The position numbers and the translations under genes were made by a program. This document shows positions 17,404 to 26,671 of a stretch of 41,493 nt of DNA, piece by piece. Location: contig CANIWM010000057.1 of assembly GCA_947471505.1 (NCBI GenBank), forward strand, positions 1 to 41,493, read 5' to 3'. The DNA is from Chthoniobacteraceae bacterium. GTDB lineage: Bacteria > Verrucomicrobiota > Verrucomicrobiia > Chthoniobacterales > Chthoniobacteraceae. The notes below the pieces were generated by a model. The model saw nothing but the letters and a program-made list of their open reading frames with translations. It was not told the origin of the DNA and made no database searches. Position 1 is the stretch's first letter, and each line of letters opens with the position of its first letter.

Positions 17404-17721
17404 TTACTTTCCCTGAATCGTAATCGTAGGTGCCGATTTGCGGTTTTTCTTGTCCCGATTTTTACTCTGCCCACGCATCAGGAAAGCAGTGGGCAATTCG
17501 TCGCGTCGAATCGAAAATGGCAGATACGCGAGAAGTCCGAGGAGCGGCACACATACCACGAGCGCAATCCAGACTACTCGTTGGCGCACGCTGAACGGCT
17601 GCGAGACGATGCTCGTGACACAGCAAGCCAGTACAGCAAGCCAGATGACGGCTGCTGCCGCCCATACTTGAAAAGTGAGGCTGGATTCTTGAAAGTTGAA
17701 GCGGCTGAAAAATTCGCTCAT
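17404..17721 (-). CDS. Small membrane protein with PLDc_N-like domain
   Basis: A protein of 105 residues with two hydrophobic helices (about 18-40 and 47-68) separated by a short RQR loop, followed by a very basic tail (KNRDKKNRKSA). The IALVVCVPLLGLLAYLPFSIRR pattern (here in two pieces) resembles the phospholipase D-nuclease N-terminal (PLDc_N) domain, which occurs alone in many small membrane proteins. The function is unknown. It is the first gene of the polysaccharide run, 16 bp before the barrel gene, and the 112-bp gap upstream probably holds the locus promoter, although no clear -35/-10 pair was found. Confidence 0.65.
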   Translation of the reverse strand: MSEFFSRFNFQESSLTFQVWAAAAVIWLAVLACCVTSIVSQPFSVRQRVVWIALVVCVPLLGLLAYLPFSIRRDELPTAFLMRGQSKNRDKKNRKSAPTITIQGK

Positions 17722-17833
17722 GAAAAATGATTTCTCGGAGTGGATCGTGGTTAAGGCCGCAGCGTTTAATCAGGAGTTTTAAGAGTTAGCAACTTCTTTC
17801 CGCAGGATCGGCAGCACGCAAGGCCGGCAAGGG

Positions 17834-18886
17834 TTACGCGCCCAAGCGGTGACACGGGTCGAACGCCAGTTTGAGCGATTTCGCCACGGCGGAATGGTGA
17901 GACTCTCCAAAATACAATCTCCCCCCAAACCCTCTGAGATTCAGCCCGCTCAGCGAGATTCCCACAAGGGCTTCATTGAGAATGTCGGAATAACTGACGT
18001 TCGGATGATACGCGTAGGCCACACTGCCGCCGACCACATGGAACCCCATATTTCTCGCCTGAAGGATCGCTTCGAGAGCCGGAAATTTCCGAAGCGTTAC
18101 GGGAATTTTCACAAGCAAACCATCGGCCCCCACGAACTGCCATTCCCGAATCCCATCCCACACGACGTTGTCGACGCCTTCTGCGGCCGGCCAGCAATCC
18201 AAAACATCCGCAGCCAGTAAATCGAGCGCGGCTTGCGGTCCGCGAAGTCTCGCGAGAATGCGCGAGCCATCATAATCGAGCGCGTCGAACGCCCACCGCC
18301 CGCTCGCGGCTTTCGCAATGTGCGCTGCGGCCTCTGCGGCGTTGGCGCAGGGAATCGCGAAGGTCATCATGGCGGGCGGGCGGGGAAATACTTTAAATGT
18401 CACTTCCGTGAGCACGCCGAAGCTCCCGAGGCTCCCTACGAGGAACTTCGGGATGTCGAAGCCCGCCGCGTTTTTCACCACCTTCGCGCCGCCGCGGAGT
18501 TGTGTTCCGTTCCCGTCGAGAAAGCGGACGGCCAAAATGAAATCGCGCAAACCGCCGTAGCGGAAACGCCCCGGCCCGCTTAGCCCGGCGGCGACGGTGC
18601 CGCCGATGGTTGCGCCGGATTCCACGAGCGGCGGATCGAACGGCAAATATTGTCCCTGCGCTGCGAGCGTGGCGACGATCTCGCGCAGCGGCGTTCCGGC
18701 AAATGCGGTGAATGTGAACTCGCCGGGATCGTATTCCACGATGCCGCTGAGATTGCGCATCGAGATCAGCGTCACCTCGTCCGGCACCTGCGACAAACGC
18801 GGTTTTGTCTGCGCGCCGACGGCGAGCACTTTCTTCGACGAGCGGATAATGTCCGCGACTTCCGCGACAGTGGACGGTGTCTTCAT
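17834..18886 (-). CDS. glcE: Glycolate oxidase FAD-binding subunit GlcE
   Basis: A protein of 350 residues in the FAD_binding_4 family, with the short GlcE layout: the FAD domain occupies the first half ([63 protein letters not shown]), followed by a shorter C-terminal part than in GlcD. GlcE works with GlcD and an iron-sulfur subunit GlcF to oxidise glycolate to glyoxylate at the inner membrane. Its ATG overlaps the glcD stop (ATGA, 18883-18886). No glcF follows: after its stop there is a 112-bp gap and then the polysaccharide locus. Another FAD-linked hydroxyacid dehydrogenase is the alternative. Confidence 0.85.
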   Translation of the reverse strand: MKTPSTVAEVADIIRSSKKVLAVGAQTKPRLSQVPDEVTLISMRNLSGIVEYDPGEFTFTAFAGTPLREIVATLAAQGQYLPFDPPLVESGATIGGTVAAGLSGPGRFRYGGLRDFILAVRFLDGNGTQLRGGAKVVKNAAGFDIPKFLVGSLGSFGVLTEVTFKVFPRPPAMMTFAIPCANAAEAAAHIAKAASGRWAFDALDYDGSRILARLRGPQAALDLLAADVLDCWPAAEGVDNVVWDGIREWQFVGADGLLVKIPVTLRKFPALEAILQARNMGFHVVGGSVAYAYHPNVSYSDILNEALVGISLSGLNLRGFGGRLYFGESHHSAVAKSLKLAFDPCHRLGA

Positions 18887-20319
18887 TCGCGTGAAATGAC
18901 ACCGCTTTTCTCCAGCGGATGCAGGCCGTGTTGCACGAGCGCGGGTGCGTCTCCGCCGGGAAACATCTTGCCGGGATTTGCGATACCGAGCGGGTCGAAC
19001 GCCGCACGGATACGGTGCATCAGCGCGATCTCGTCCGCCGAAAACATGTCAGGCAAATACGCGCGTTTCTCCACGCCGATGCCGTGTTCGCCAGTCAGCG
19101 AGCCGCCCATCGCGACACACATTTTGAGGATGCGTCCGGCGAGCTCCTCGGCCCGCTCCAGCGCGCCGGATTCGCGACCATCGTAGAGGATGAGCGGGTG
19201 CAAATTTCCGTCGCCCGCGTGGAAGACATTTGCCACGCGGATGCCGGCCTCGCGCGACATTTCGCTGATGCGCCGCAGTGCTTCACCGAGACGCTGGCGC
19301 GGGACTACGCCGTCCTGCACGATGAAGTCCGGCGACAGCCGCCCCACAGCGCTGAACGCCGACTTGCGGCCTTTCCAAATCTTCGCGCGCTCCGCCGCAT
19401 TCGCGGCCACGCGACTCTCGATCGGCTTGCTCGCTGCGAGCAGCGCATCCAGCGCGGGACGCTCCGCGGCGACCTTTTCGCGCGGGCCTTCCAGCTCGAC
19501 GATGAGCACAGCCTCGCAGCCTCTCGGATACCCCGATTGCACCGCAGCCTCCGCTGCCTGAATCGCCAGCGCATCCATAATCTCCAACGCGCCCGGCAAG
19601 AGCCCGCTCGCCACCACGGCGCTCACCGCATCTCCCGCCTCCTCCAGCGTGCGATAGCCCGCGAGCACTGTGTGAAAGCACTCCGCGCGCGGCAGAAGTT
19701 GCAGCGTGATTTCCAGCGCGATGCCGAACAGACCTTCGCTCCCGACGAACAGTCCCGTGTAGTCCGGCCCGATCGACTCGCGACTCTCGCCGCCAAATTC
19801 CACGACTTCTCCGGTCGCCAACACCGCCTTGATTCCCAGCACGTGATTGCTCGTCATCCCGTATTTCAGGCAATGCGCACCGCCGCTGTTAAACGCCACA
19901 TTTCCGCCGATTGTGCAGATCGTTTGCGAGGACGGATCGGGAGCGTAATGCAGCCCGAATGGCTGCGCCGCCAGCGTGACCTGCGTATTCACCACGCCCG
20001 GCTCCACCACTGCGATTCGTTCCGTTGCATCGAGCTTCAGAATGCGATTCAGGCGGTTCAGCGCGATGACGATTCCGCCCGCGACCGGCAGCGAACCGCC
20101 GCTCAGGCTCGTCCCCGAACCGCGCGCCACAAACGGCATCCCGAGTTCCCGGCAAAGCCGCACCGCCGCAATCACCTCATCGCCCGACTCCGGCACCACC
20201 ACAGCCACAGGCCGCGAGTGGAACGCCGTCAGCGCGTCACTTTCATACGCGGAGAGATGCGCCGCCGAAGTCAGCAGCCGCTCCGGCGGGAAGATCTGGG
20301 CGAAGCGCGAAAGGCTCAT
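18883..20319 (-). CDS. glcD: Glycolate oxidase FAD-linked subunit GlcD
   Basis: The ATG at 20319 overlaps the moaE stop (ATGA) and gives 478 residues, the usual GlcD length; the open frame upstream is the moaE antisense-free extension and carries no homology. Features: FAD_binding_4 domain with [15 protein letters not shown] (about 65-79), [18 protein letters not shown], and [13 protein letters not shown]. The FAD-oxidase C-terminal domain contains [10 protein letters not shown] and [11 protein letters not shown] (from about 408), whose histidines are conserved in the VAO-type D-lactate/glycolate dehydrogenases. It oxidises glycolate (or a related 2-hydroxyacid) with GlcE and an iron-sulfur partner. 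The partner is not in the window. D-lactate dehydrogenase is a possible alternative substrate assignment. Confidence 0.88.
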   Translation of the reverse strand: MSLSRFAQIFPPERLLTSAAHLSAYESDALTAFHSRPVAVVVPESGDEVIAAVRLCRELGMPFVARGSGTSLSGGSLPVAGGIVIALNRLNRILKLDATERIAVVEPGVVNTQVTLAAQPFGLHYAPDPSSQTICTIGGNVAFNSGGAHCLKYGMTSNHVLGIKAVLATGEVVEFGGESRESIGPDYTGLFVGSEGLFGIALEITLQLLPRAECFHTVLAGYRTLEEAGDAVSAVVASGLLPGALEIMDALAIQAAEAAVQSGYPRGCEAVLIVELEGPREKVAAERPALDALLAASKPIESRVAANAAERAKIWKGRKSAFSAVGRLSPDFIVQDGVVPRQRLGEALRRISEMSREAGIRVANVFHAGDGNLHPLILYDGRESGALERAEELAGRILKMCVAMGGSLTGEHGIGVEKRAYLPDMFSADEIALMHRIRAAFDPLGIANPGKMFPGGDAPALVQHGLHPLEKSGVISRE

Positions 20320-20687
20320 CGTTTCCAGATCGGCACATCGTCCTTCATCCGGTCGATGAGCGCCCCGCACATCGCCAGCGCCGGTCCGCGATGCTTCGAA
20401 GACACGCGCACATACAGCGAAGCCTCGCCCACTGCGACACGCCCGAGCCGGTGGATCAATGTGACCGCCGAGCATGGATGCAGCGCATTGAGTTCCCACA
20501 GATGCCCCTCCAATTGCCGAACAGCCATCGGCTCATACGCCTCATAGTCCAGCCCCGCGATTGCTTGGGCTCCTTCTGTCTCCCTCACGATTCCGTGAAA
20601 CTCCACCACTGCCCCAATCTCCCGCGACGGCAGAGTCTGCGGCGGGATGACGATCGGCGTGCGGGTAAATGTGATGTCGATGTTCAT
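20316..20687 (-). CDS. moaE: Molybdopterin synthase catalytic subunit MoaE, short C-terminus
   Basis: A protein of 123 residues. The MoaE pattern is clear: [58 protein letters not shown] and VPIWKR at the very end. It takes sulfur from the MoaD thiocarboxylate and inserts it into precursor Z (cPMP) to make molybdopterin. The two lysines near the C-terminus that correspond to the active-site pair in the E. coli protein (from memory Lys119 and Lys126) are kept. The roughly 15-residue tail that follows IWKxE in many homologues is missing: the frame stops right there, inside the ATGA overlap with glcD. Confidence 0.92.
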   Translation of the reverse strand: MNIDITFTRTPIVIPPQTLPSREIGAVVEFHGIVRETEGAQAIAGLDYEAYEPMAVRQLEGHLWELNALHPCSAVTLIHRLGRVAVGEASLYVRVSSKHRGPALAMCGALIDRMKDDVPIWKR

Positions 20688-20693
20688 ATCGTC

Positions 20694-20927
20694 CTACCCT
20701 CCGCTCACCGGCGGGATGATTGCAATCTCTTGCGCGAGCGCGCCCACGGCTTCGTCCCACGGGCGGTAGTCGCAGTCCACGGCGACGCGCCACGAGCCGG
20801 GGGAAAAGCCCGGCGCGACCGAGCTCACGATCTCCCTCGGTGTCGAGGATGGCGAGCATTCGGCGAGTGATTCCCGCCAGCCGAGGGCGTCGGCGGCGTG
20901 GGCGAAAGCGAGGACTTTGACTTGCAT
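20694..20927 (-). CDS. moaD: Molybdopterin synthase sulfur-carrier subunit MoaD
   Basis: A protein of 77 residues with the ubiquitin-like MoaD/ThiS layout: a first strand MQVKVLAFAHAADALG, a WRVAVDCDYRPWDE central part, EIAIIPPVSGG at the end. The terminal Gly-Gly is the site that MoeB adenylates and converts to a thiocarboxylate. The partner MoaE follows 6 bp downstream. It lies 7 bp after the stop of the PSD1 gene, so the two are probably on one transcript. No other molybdenum cofactor gene (moaA, moaC, moeA, moeB) is in the window. Confidence 0.92.
   Translation of the reverse strand: MQVKVLAFAHAADALGWRESLAECSPSSTPREIVSSVAPGFSPGSWRVAVDCDYRPWDEAVGALAQEIAIIPPVSGG
20697..20702 (-). promoter_or_regulatory. 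moaE ribosome binding site built from the moaD Gly-Gly codons
   Basis: The last two codons of moaD, GGA and GGG, read GGAGGG on the mRNA and lie nine bases before the moaE ATG at 20687. It is one of the few strong Shine-Dalgarno-like sequences at a gene start in this window. The invariant MoaD tail therefore doubles as the moaE initiation signal. A second weak AGGA lies closer to the ATG. Confidence 0.55.
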
Positions 20928-20934
20928 GGTTCGG

Positions 20935-23622
20935 TTATCGGATGAGCTGGAACTCCGGATGATTCACCACCATCCACACAAAGTCCGCGACATGTTCCGC
21001 ATTGGGCGCAGCGCCGAGGATCTCCTTCGCCACCGCACTCTCTTCCGGTGACGGCACACGGCCCAGCGTGGCGCGGTAAAACTCCGTTGTCCAAGCTCCC
21101 GCGTCCTTTGCCACGGCGGGCAAATGGTGCGTGGCGATGCGCTTCAGCTCGTCGTCGAGCGTCGCGCCGTTGGTCAGCTCCAGCGCTTGGATTGTCGTCG
21201 CGAGCACCGGACGCGATGCGGTCGTCACTTCGCGGTTCGGACGCTCCAGCGCGGTCTGCAGCGGGTCGGCGGCGATCATGGATGCACGAATGTTCGCCGA
21301 GCGCGCGGCCGTGCTGATTCCGGGGCGCAGCGTCGGGGTTAAATCGACCAGGATGTTCGCAAAGTCCTGCCGCTTGATTGGCTCCAGCGAGGGCCCTTCA
21401 TCAACTGGCGATGTTCCATCCGGCAGCACCGTCACCGCAGCCCAAGTCGCATCGGCGACTTCAGCGCCGATCCACGGCCAATCTGCCGCGCGGCGCGATT
21501 TCCATGTCGCGTCGGAGATGATATCCACGCCGTCCGCGATATGCGCGTAGAAAGCCATTCCGGGCGTCTTGTTCTCGTGGTTGATGCTCTGCGGAAACTG
21601 CGCGCGCTCGGTCGAGTTCATCCCTTTTTCCGTATGGCTCGCCACGCTGATGGCCACCACGTTCTTCCCTTTTGCCAATAGGGCCGTGAGGTCGTAGAGC
21701 TTCGCGCGGCCGTTGCGGAAACCATCCGACATCGCCGCCTTCGCCTCCTTGCTGTTCACAAATATCTGCGTTCCTTGCGTTGCCACCAACAGCGCCCGCG
21801 CCTTTGTGGGAGCCGCCGCCAGCTCGAACGTCTTCCGGAAAATCACCTGGTGTCTGTCCGATGCGGGCCGCTCCACAATCTGCCCCGGCGCACCCGTCGC
21901 CTGCTTGTCCTTCACGGCACGGAGCTTCGTCTTCGCGTCATTTAATATGATGACCGCTTCACTCGTGGCCAACACCGCCGCCGCCGCATCCGGTGCCGTG
22001 CGCGCCGCTGCGATCTTCGCCGTCGCCGCGTCGAGTTGCGTCTGAGCGGCTCGGAGTGCATCGCGCTGCGGGCCTGCGTCCGTGGGCTCCGGCGTCCAGA
22101 TCCACTTCGGCATCGCCAGACCGTCCGTGCCGAAATCAAACTCCATCGACCCCGGCAGCGACGGCCAGTCCGCCGCCAGTGAATTGAGGGCATCCGCGAA
22201 CTGCTCACCGCTCAGCCGGCGCGTCAGCGGCCCTGTGAAAGCGAACGTCTTCTCGCCTTCCTTCGGCCCCTCCACACTCGGCAGCGCATACGCCCGCGAA
22301 GTCAGGATCGCCCGCAGCGTCCGCTTCATATCCCACTTGGACGCGATGAGGTCCGTCGCCAGCCAGTCCAGCAGCTCCGGGCTCCACGCCGGCTTGTCCA
22401 TATCATCCAGCGGCTCCACGAGACCGCGCCCGAGCAGCCGCGCCCACAGACGATTCACCAGCGTGCGCGCCAGCCGCCCGTTCTTGTCGGAAGTCAGCAA
22501 CTCCGCCAGCCGCTTCGTCCGCTCCGCCTTGGGCAGGCCCGGCGCGATCGTCCCGATTTCCGGGTAAAGAAAGCGCACCTCCGCCTTTTTCCCCGTCGGC
22601 TTGTCGCAGTGGACCAGCTCCAGCACATCGTCCGCGTAAACCGCCGCCAGCCCGTAGGCATCCGCCAGCGCCCAATCATTGATGAAGCTATCGTGGCAGC
22701 TCGCGCACTTGAGATTAATCCCCATGAACACCTGCGACACCGACTGCGCCGCCTGCATCGGCGGGCGCATCGACGCATTCACATTTCCCCGCCACAGGAT
22801 TCCGCTCGTGAATCCCTCCGTCGCCGGGCTCGGGTTCGTCAGCTCCCGCACAAACTGATCATACGGCATGTTCGACTTCAGCGCCGAATACAGCCAGCCG
22901 CTCACCTGCTTGCGCCCGCCGTCGATGAACCCCGTCCCGCGATAATCATTCCGCAGCAAATCATTCCAGAAGTTCAGCCAATGATCCGCATACCCCCGCG
23001 AGTCCGCCAGCAGACGGTCCACCAGCGCCTCGCGTTTCCCCGGCGTTGCATCCGCATCGAAAGCGACCAGTTGCTCCGCCGAGGGCAGCAGCCCGATCGT
23101 ATCCAGCCACACCCGCCGCGCGAAAACCGCATCCGAAACCACCTCGCGCCCCGCCACTTTTCCGCCCAGCACACGGTCGATCGGATTCCCATCGCCCGCC
23201 GGCGCAGTCACCGCACGCGGCGCAAGATTCTCCGGCACCGGCTTCGCAAAGTTCACCCCGACCGGCCATGACGCCCCCTGGTCGATCCATGCCCGCAAAA
23301 GCCCCACCTGCTCCGGCGTCCAGTGCGAGCCCTTCTTCGGCATCCGCTCATCCGGGTCGTCGCTCGCCACCAGCTTCACGATGAGACTCTCCGCGCTCTT
23401 CCCGAGCACCGCCGCCGCCGAAGTATCCCCGCCCTTTAGGAACACCTCCCGCGTCTCCAGCGAGAATCCCCCCTTCGCCTTCCCCTTCGCATGACACTTG
23501 ATGCAAGCCACCTCCAGCAACGGCTGGATGTCCTTGGAGAAATCGACCGCCCGGCCCGCAGGCGGCGGCAATTCCACCGCCAGCGCGGCAAAAGGAGCGA
23601 GTAAAAAGAGCGCGAACTTCAT
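20935..23622 (-). CDS. PSD1 protein: PSCyt1 / DUF1549 / DUF1553 with an embedded jelly-roll domain
   Basis: The ATG at 23622 gives 895 residues with signal peptide MKFALFLLAPFAALAV; the ATG at 23634 adds four residues. The N-terminal planctomycete-type cytochrome c domain has CIKCH at 40-44 and a later Met (MPKKG, about 94) as possible haem ligand. DUF1549 spans roughly 145-345 with a second CxxCH-like CASCH at 306-310. DUF1553 begins near 365 (RTLVNRLWARLLGRGLVEP) and resumes after about 740. Between them a segment of about 505-735 starts PKWIWTPE, has an Ala-rich helical hairpin, then VIFRKTFEL and QIFVNSKEAK. This resembles the galactose-binding-like jelly roll of bacterial alpha-L-rhamnosidases. 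The PSD1 family's reaction is unknown; genetic links with DUF1501 and sulfatases suggest polysaccharide breakdown. Divergent from the DUF1501 gene next door. Confidence 0.88.
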   Translation of the reverse strand: MKFALFLLAPFAALAVELPPPAGRAVDFSKDIQPLLEVACIKCHAKGKAKGGFSLETREVFLKGGDTSAAAVLGKSAESLIVKLVASDDPDERMPKKGSHWTPEQVGLLRAWIDQGASWPVGVNFAKPVPENLAPRAVTAPAGDGNPIDRVLGGKVAGREVVSDAVFARRVWLDTIGLLPSAEQLVAFDADATPGKREALVDRLLADSRGYADHWLNFWNDLLRNDYRGTGFIDGGRKQVSGWLYSALKSNMPYDQFVRELTNPSPATEGFTSGILWRGNVNASMRPPMQAAQSVSQVFMGINLKCASCHDSFINDWALADAYGLAAVYADDVLELVHCDKPTGKKAEVRFLYPEIGTIAPGLPKAERTKRLAELLTSDKNGRLARTLVNRLWARLLGRGLVEPLDDMDKPAWSPELLDWLATDLIASKWDMKRTLRAILTSRAYALPSVEGPKEGEKTFAFTGPLTRRLSGEQFADALNSLAADWPSLPGSMEFDFGTDGLAMPKWIWTPEPTDAGPQRDALRAAQTQLDAATAKIAAARTAPDAAAAVLATSEAVIILNDAKTKLRAVKDKQATGAPGQIVERPASDRHQVIFRKTFELAAAPTKARALLVATQGTQIFVNSKEAKAAMSDGFRNGRAKLYDLTALLAKGKNVVAISVASHTEKGMNSTERAQFPQSINHENKTPGMAFYAHIADGVDIISDATWKSRRAADWPWIGAEVADATWAAVTVLPDGTSPVDEGPSLEPIKRQDFANILVDLTPTLRPGISTAARSANIRASMIAADPLQTALERPNREVTTASRPVLATTIQALELTNGATLDDELKRIATHHLPAVAKDAGAWTTEFYRATLGRVPSPEESAVAKEILGAAPNAEHVADFVWMVVNHPEFQLIR

Positions 23623-23710
23623 GGCGCGCAGCATTGGGCTGAGGCGGGGGAATTTGCAAGGAGTCTGCTATTCGACTAAGCCGTTCGCGTTCGCTGAGTT
23701 TCTTTGCCGT

Positions 23711-25129
23711 ATGTTCACACGCCGACAAATGTTTCAACGCGCCGGGGCCGGGTTCGGCTGGGTCGCTCTCCAATCCATGCTTGCGCAGGCGGGCTTTGGC
23801 GCATCGGCGGGGAATCCGCTCGCGCCAAAAGCGGGACATTTTCCCGCGAAGGCGAAAGCAATCATCTGGCTCTTTATGAATGGTGGGCCGAGCCATGTGG
23901 ATACGTGGGATTACAAGCCGGAGCTGGAGAAGCGCGACGGGCAACCGATGCCGGGCTTCGACCCAAAGACGGGCTTTTTCCCCGATGCGGTGGGCGGACT
24001 GATGAAGTCGCCGTTCACGTTCGCGCAGCACGGGCAGACGGGCTCGTGGGGGAGCAGCCTTTTTCCAAAACTCTGCGGACAGGTGGACAAGATGGCCTTC
24101 ATCCACTCGTGCTTCACGGAGTCGAACAACCACTCCCCTGCCCTCTTCATGATGAACACCGGCACGACACGCATGGGGCACCCAAGTGTGGGATCTTGGG
24201 TGACATACGGGCTGGGCTCGGAGAGCGAGGATTTGCCGAGCTTCATGGTCATGTCCGACCCGAAAAATCGCGGCCTTCCAAAAGGCAACGCGAGCAACTG
24301 GACGGCTGGCTTTTTGCCCGGCGTGTATCAAGGCACTTGGCTGAAGCCACAGGGTGAGCCCATCGCAAATATGAAGCGACCCGCCGACCTCACGGACGCG
24401 CGGCAGCGGGAGCAGCTCGACTTTCTCGCCACCCTCAACCGCGAGCAAATGGCCGGCTCCGCAGCCGAGAGCGAGCTGGCCGCGCGCATCAATAGCTTCG
24501 AGCTGGCCTACCGGATGCAGACCGCCGCGCCCGAGGCGTTCGACGTAGCGAAAGAGCCAGAAAGCATCCGCAAGCTCTACGGCCTCGACCAGCCGAACTG
24601 TCAGCACATGGCCCTGCAATGTCTCACCGCGCGGCGGCTCGTGGAGCGCGGCGTGCGCTTCGTGCAAATCTACAGCGGCGGCATGGACAACCAGCTCTCG
24701 TGGGACGGACACTCCGACATCGTGGGCAACCACAGCGGCTTCGCCAGCGAGGTGGACCAGCCCTTCGCCGCACTCCTCGCCGACCTCGAACAGCGCGGCC
24801 TTTTGAAAGACACGCTCGTCGTGTGTGCGGGTGAGTTTGGCCGACTCCCCATCTCGCAAAAGGGCGCAAAACCGGGGCGCGACCACAACCCGCACGCGTT
24901 CACCGCATGGCTCGCCGGGGCAGGCGTAAAAGCGGGCGTGCATCACGGAGCGACGGACGAAGTCGGCTTCAAGTCCGTCGTGGACCGCGTGAGCGTGCAC
25001 GATTTCCACGCCACGCTGCTGCACCTCATGGGCATCGACCACGAGAAGCTTACCTTCCGCTACTCCGGCCTCGACCAACGGCTCACGGGCGTCGAGGCGA
25101 GCAAGGTCGTAAAGAGCGTCGTGGCATAA
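23711..25129 (+). CDS. DUF1501 family secreted protein (first of three)
   Basis: The ATG at 23711 gives 472 residues; the open frame upstream overlaps the divergent PSD1 gene and has no homology. The N-terminus MFTRRQMFQRAGAGFGWVAL is Tat-like. DUF1501 belongs to the alkaline phosphatase/sulfatase superfamily. Visible motifs are FMNGGPSHVDTWDYKP (55-70), AGEFGRLP, GRDHNPHAFTAW and VHDFHATLLHLMGIDHEKL, which carry metal-binding Asp/His residues. The C-terminus is less standard (SGLDQRLTGVEASK) than in the other two copies (SGRDYRLTDV, AGRDFRLTDV). The role is unknown, probably a periplasmic metal-dependent hydrolase. It is divergent from its PSD1 partner with about 88 bp between the start codons, so both promoters must fit there. 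It is one of only two clearly intact plus-strand genes in the window. Confidence 0.9.
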   Translation: MFTRRQMFQRAGAGFGWVALQSMLAQAGFGASAGNPLAPKAGHFPAKAKAIIWLFMNGGPSHVDTWDYKPELEKRDGQPMPGFDPKTGFFPDAVGGLMKSPFTFAQHGQTGSWGSSLFPKLCGQVDKMAFIHSCFTESNNHSPALFMMNTGTTRMGHPSVGSWVTYGLGSESEDLPSFMVMSDPKNRGLPKGNASNWTAGFLPGVYQGTWLKPQGEPIANMKRPADLTDARQREQLDFLATLNREQMAGSAAESELAARINSFELAYRMQTAAPEAFDVAKEPESIRKLYGLDQPNCQHMALQCLTARRLVERGVRFVQIYSGGMDNQLSWDGHSDIVGNHSGFASEVDQPFAALLADLEQRGLLKDTLVVCAGEFGRLPISQKGAKPGRDHNPHAFTAWLAGAGVKAGVHHGATDEVGFKSVVDRVSVHDFHATLLHLMGIDHEKLTFRYSGLDQRLTGVEASKVVKSVVA

Positions 25130-25180
25130 CTCGTGTAGCAAAACGCCGTTCCTTTCCTGCGCGACTATTTCTCCCGTTGC

Positions 25181-26563
25181 TCAACGGACGACCATCATCT
25201 CTTTGATCTGCTTCGTCGCGATGCCGACGGGGCGGTCCAACGGAACACCGGCACACGCAAGCAGCGTCGTGAGCAGGTCGCCTTGATTCCCTTTCGTATC
25301 AGCGAGGAAGCGGCCGGTGTTGATGGAGCCGCCGCCTTTTCCTGCGATGATGAACGGCAGGTTTTCGCGGGCGTGCTTGTTTCCGTCTTCGAGGCCGGAG
25401 CCCCACATCATGATGCAGTTGTCGAGCAGCGTGCCGTTGCCTTCGCGCAGGCTGTGCATCTTCTTCACCATGTAGGCAAACTGCGCGATGTTAAACGCGG
25501 TGATCGCTGCGACTTTCCCGACTTGATCGGGCTTGTTGTTGTGATGCGTCTGCGAGTGATGCTCGTCCTTGAATCCGAGTTCGGGATACGAAACGCCGTT
25601 TGGCGTGGAGCCGATGTAGGTGCTCACGCGCGTCGTGTCGGTCTGAAATGCGAGCACGTTCAAGTCGCACATCACCTGCATGTATTCGCTGCGTTTGTCG
25701 CCATCGGGAATCTTGATTTCGATGGGCGGCGAATCGGAAGCATTGCGCTTGCTCACGCTCACTCCGGCAGCCTCCAGCGCCGCCTCTTTTTGGCGGTGCT
25801 CGATTGCGGCGATGCGGCGCTCCACCGAGCGCACGCTGTCGAGGTATTCGTCGAGTTTGTGTTGGTCATCCTGAGGCAACTTGCGGCGCAGGTCTTTCGC
25901 GCCGCCGATGACCAAATCCAACATCTTGCGATCCAGCGGGTCCGCCTTTCCCGCGAGTCCCGCTTTGTCCGATTTCCCAAAGAGCCGCTTCAGCACGCTG
26001 CGCGGATCGATCTCCGCAGGAACGGCCTGCGTGGCCGAGCGAAAGCTACAGTGCGAGTAGTACCCCTCGTTCAGCCCCTCCTGGTTTTCCTTGTGCGTTT
26101 GCGGCATCGTGGCCAGCTCCAGCGACGGCAACGAAGTCGCGACGCCCAAATAGTTTGCAGCGATTTGGTCCGCAGAAATCCCGATGTGGATTTGGTTGCG
26201 TTTAGCGGCATCCGGCAGCATCGCAGTGAGCCACGTCGAAAGCTCCAGCGCGTGAGGCGCGCCATTAAACGGAGCGATTGGAACCCCCGAGATTCCCTTC
26301 ACCAGCAGACAGTGTTCGAGCACGGGACGCAGCGATTCCAAAGCCGGCGGTGGTGCCGACAGGAAAGTCTCCGGCGTTGCGGGCCAGAACTGATCCATGA
26401 TCACCCCGTGCGGCATATACATGAAGCCGAGGCGCACCGGCGGTTTGACAGCCGCGCTCTTCCCCGGCTCCGCCCAGCCCATCGTTTCCAAAAGGGGAAG
26501 CGCGAGCGTGGCTCCGATCCCTTTGATGCACGTGCGGCGATCCATTAAAATGCGTCTTGTCAT
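25181..26563 (-). CDS. DUF1552 family secreted protein
   Basis: The ATG at 26563 gives 460 residues starting [20 protein letters not shown], a Tat-like leader with a double Arg pair; ATGs at 26578 and 26545 are alternatives. Landmarks of DUF1552 are [18 protein letters not shown] near the start and [20 protein letters not shown], then [13 protein letters not shown] at the end. The family is functionally uncharacterised and is found mainly in planctomycetes, verrucomicrobia and myxobacteria, usually beside PSD1-like (DUF1592/DUF1588 or DUF1549) cytochrome proteins. Here the gene follows PSD1 and DUF1501 on the same strand, 108 bp after the latter. It converges on the plus-strand DUF1501 gene; the 51-bp gap between the stops has only a weak 5-bp hairpin (25174-25187). 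Confidence 0.9.
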   Translation of the reverse strand: MTRRILMDRRTCIKGIGATLALPLLETMGWAEPGKSAAVKPPVRLGFMYMPHGVIMDQFWPATPETFLSAPPPALESLRPVLEHCLLVKGISGVPIAPFNGAPHALELSTWLTAMLPDAAKRNQIHIGISADQIAANYLGVATSLPSLELATMPQTHKENQEGLNEGYYSHCSFRSATQAVPAEIDPRSVLKRLFGKSDKAGLAGKADPLDRKMLDLVIGGAKDLRRKLPQDDQHKLDEYLDSVRSVERRIAAIEHRQKEAALEAAGVSVSKRNASDSPPIEIKIPDGDKRSEYMQVMCDLNVLAFQTDTTRVSTYIGSTPNGVSYPELGFKDEHHSQTHHNNKPDQVGKVAAITAFNIAQFAYMVKKMHSLREGNGTLLDNCIMMWGSGLEDGNKHARENLPFIIAGKGGGSINTGRFLADTKGNQGDLLTTLLACAGVPLDRPVGIATKQIKEMMVVR

Positions 26564-26671
26564 AGCGCCGCGCAGCATGGTTTCGACGACGGGAGGAGGC
26601 AAGCCGGGAAGCGCCCAGCGCAGGCTTGAGGGGGGTGAAATGGGTCGGTGTACATCGTGGTTGAAAATCGA

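Noticed and set aside
18919-20547. A 542-codon open frame on the plus strand opposite glcD and moaE.
   Set aside because: It is antisense to two genes with clear family motifs. Arg/His/Gln-rich composition is what the opposite strand of GC-rich coding DNA gives.
23348-25141. A 597-codon open frame on the minus strand opposite DUF1501.
   Set aside because: The plus-strand DUF1501 gene has all family motifs; the antisense translation shows no recognisable domain.
25174-25187. CCGTT/AACGG hairpin between convergent genes, considered as a terminator.
   Set aside because: A short stem that overlaps the DUF1552 stop codon and lacks a U-tract.
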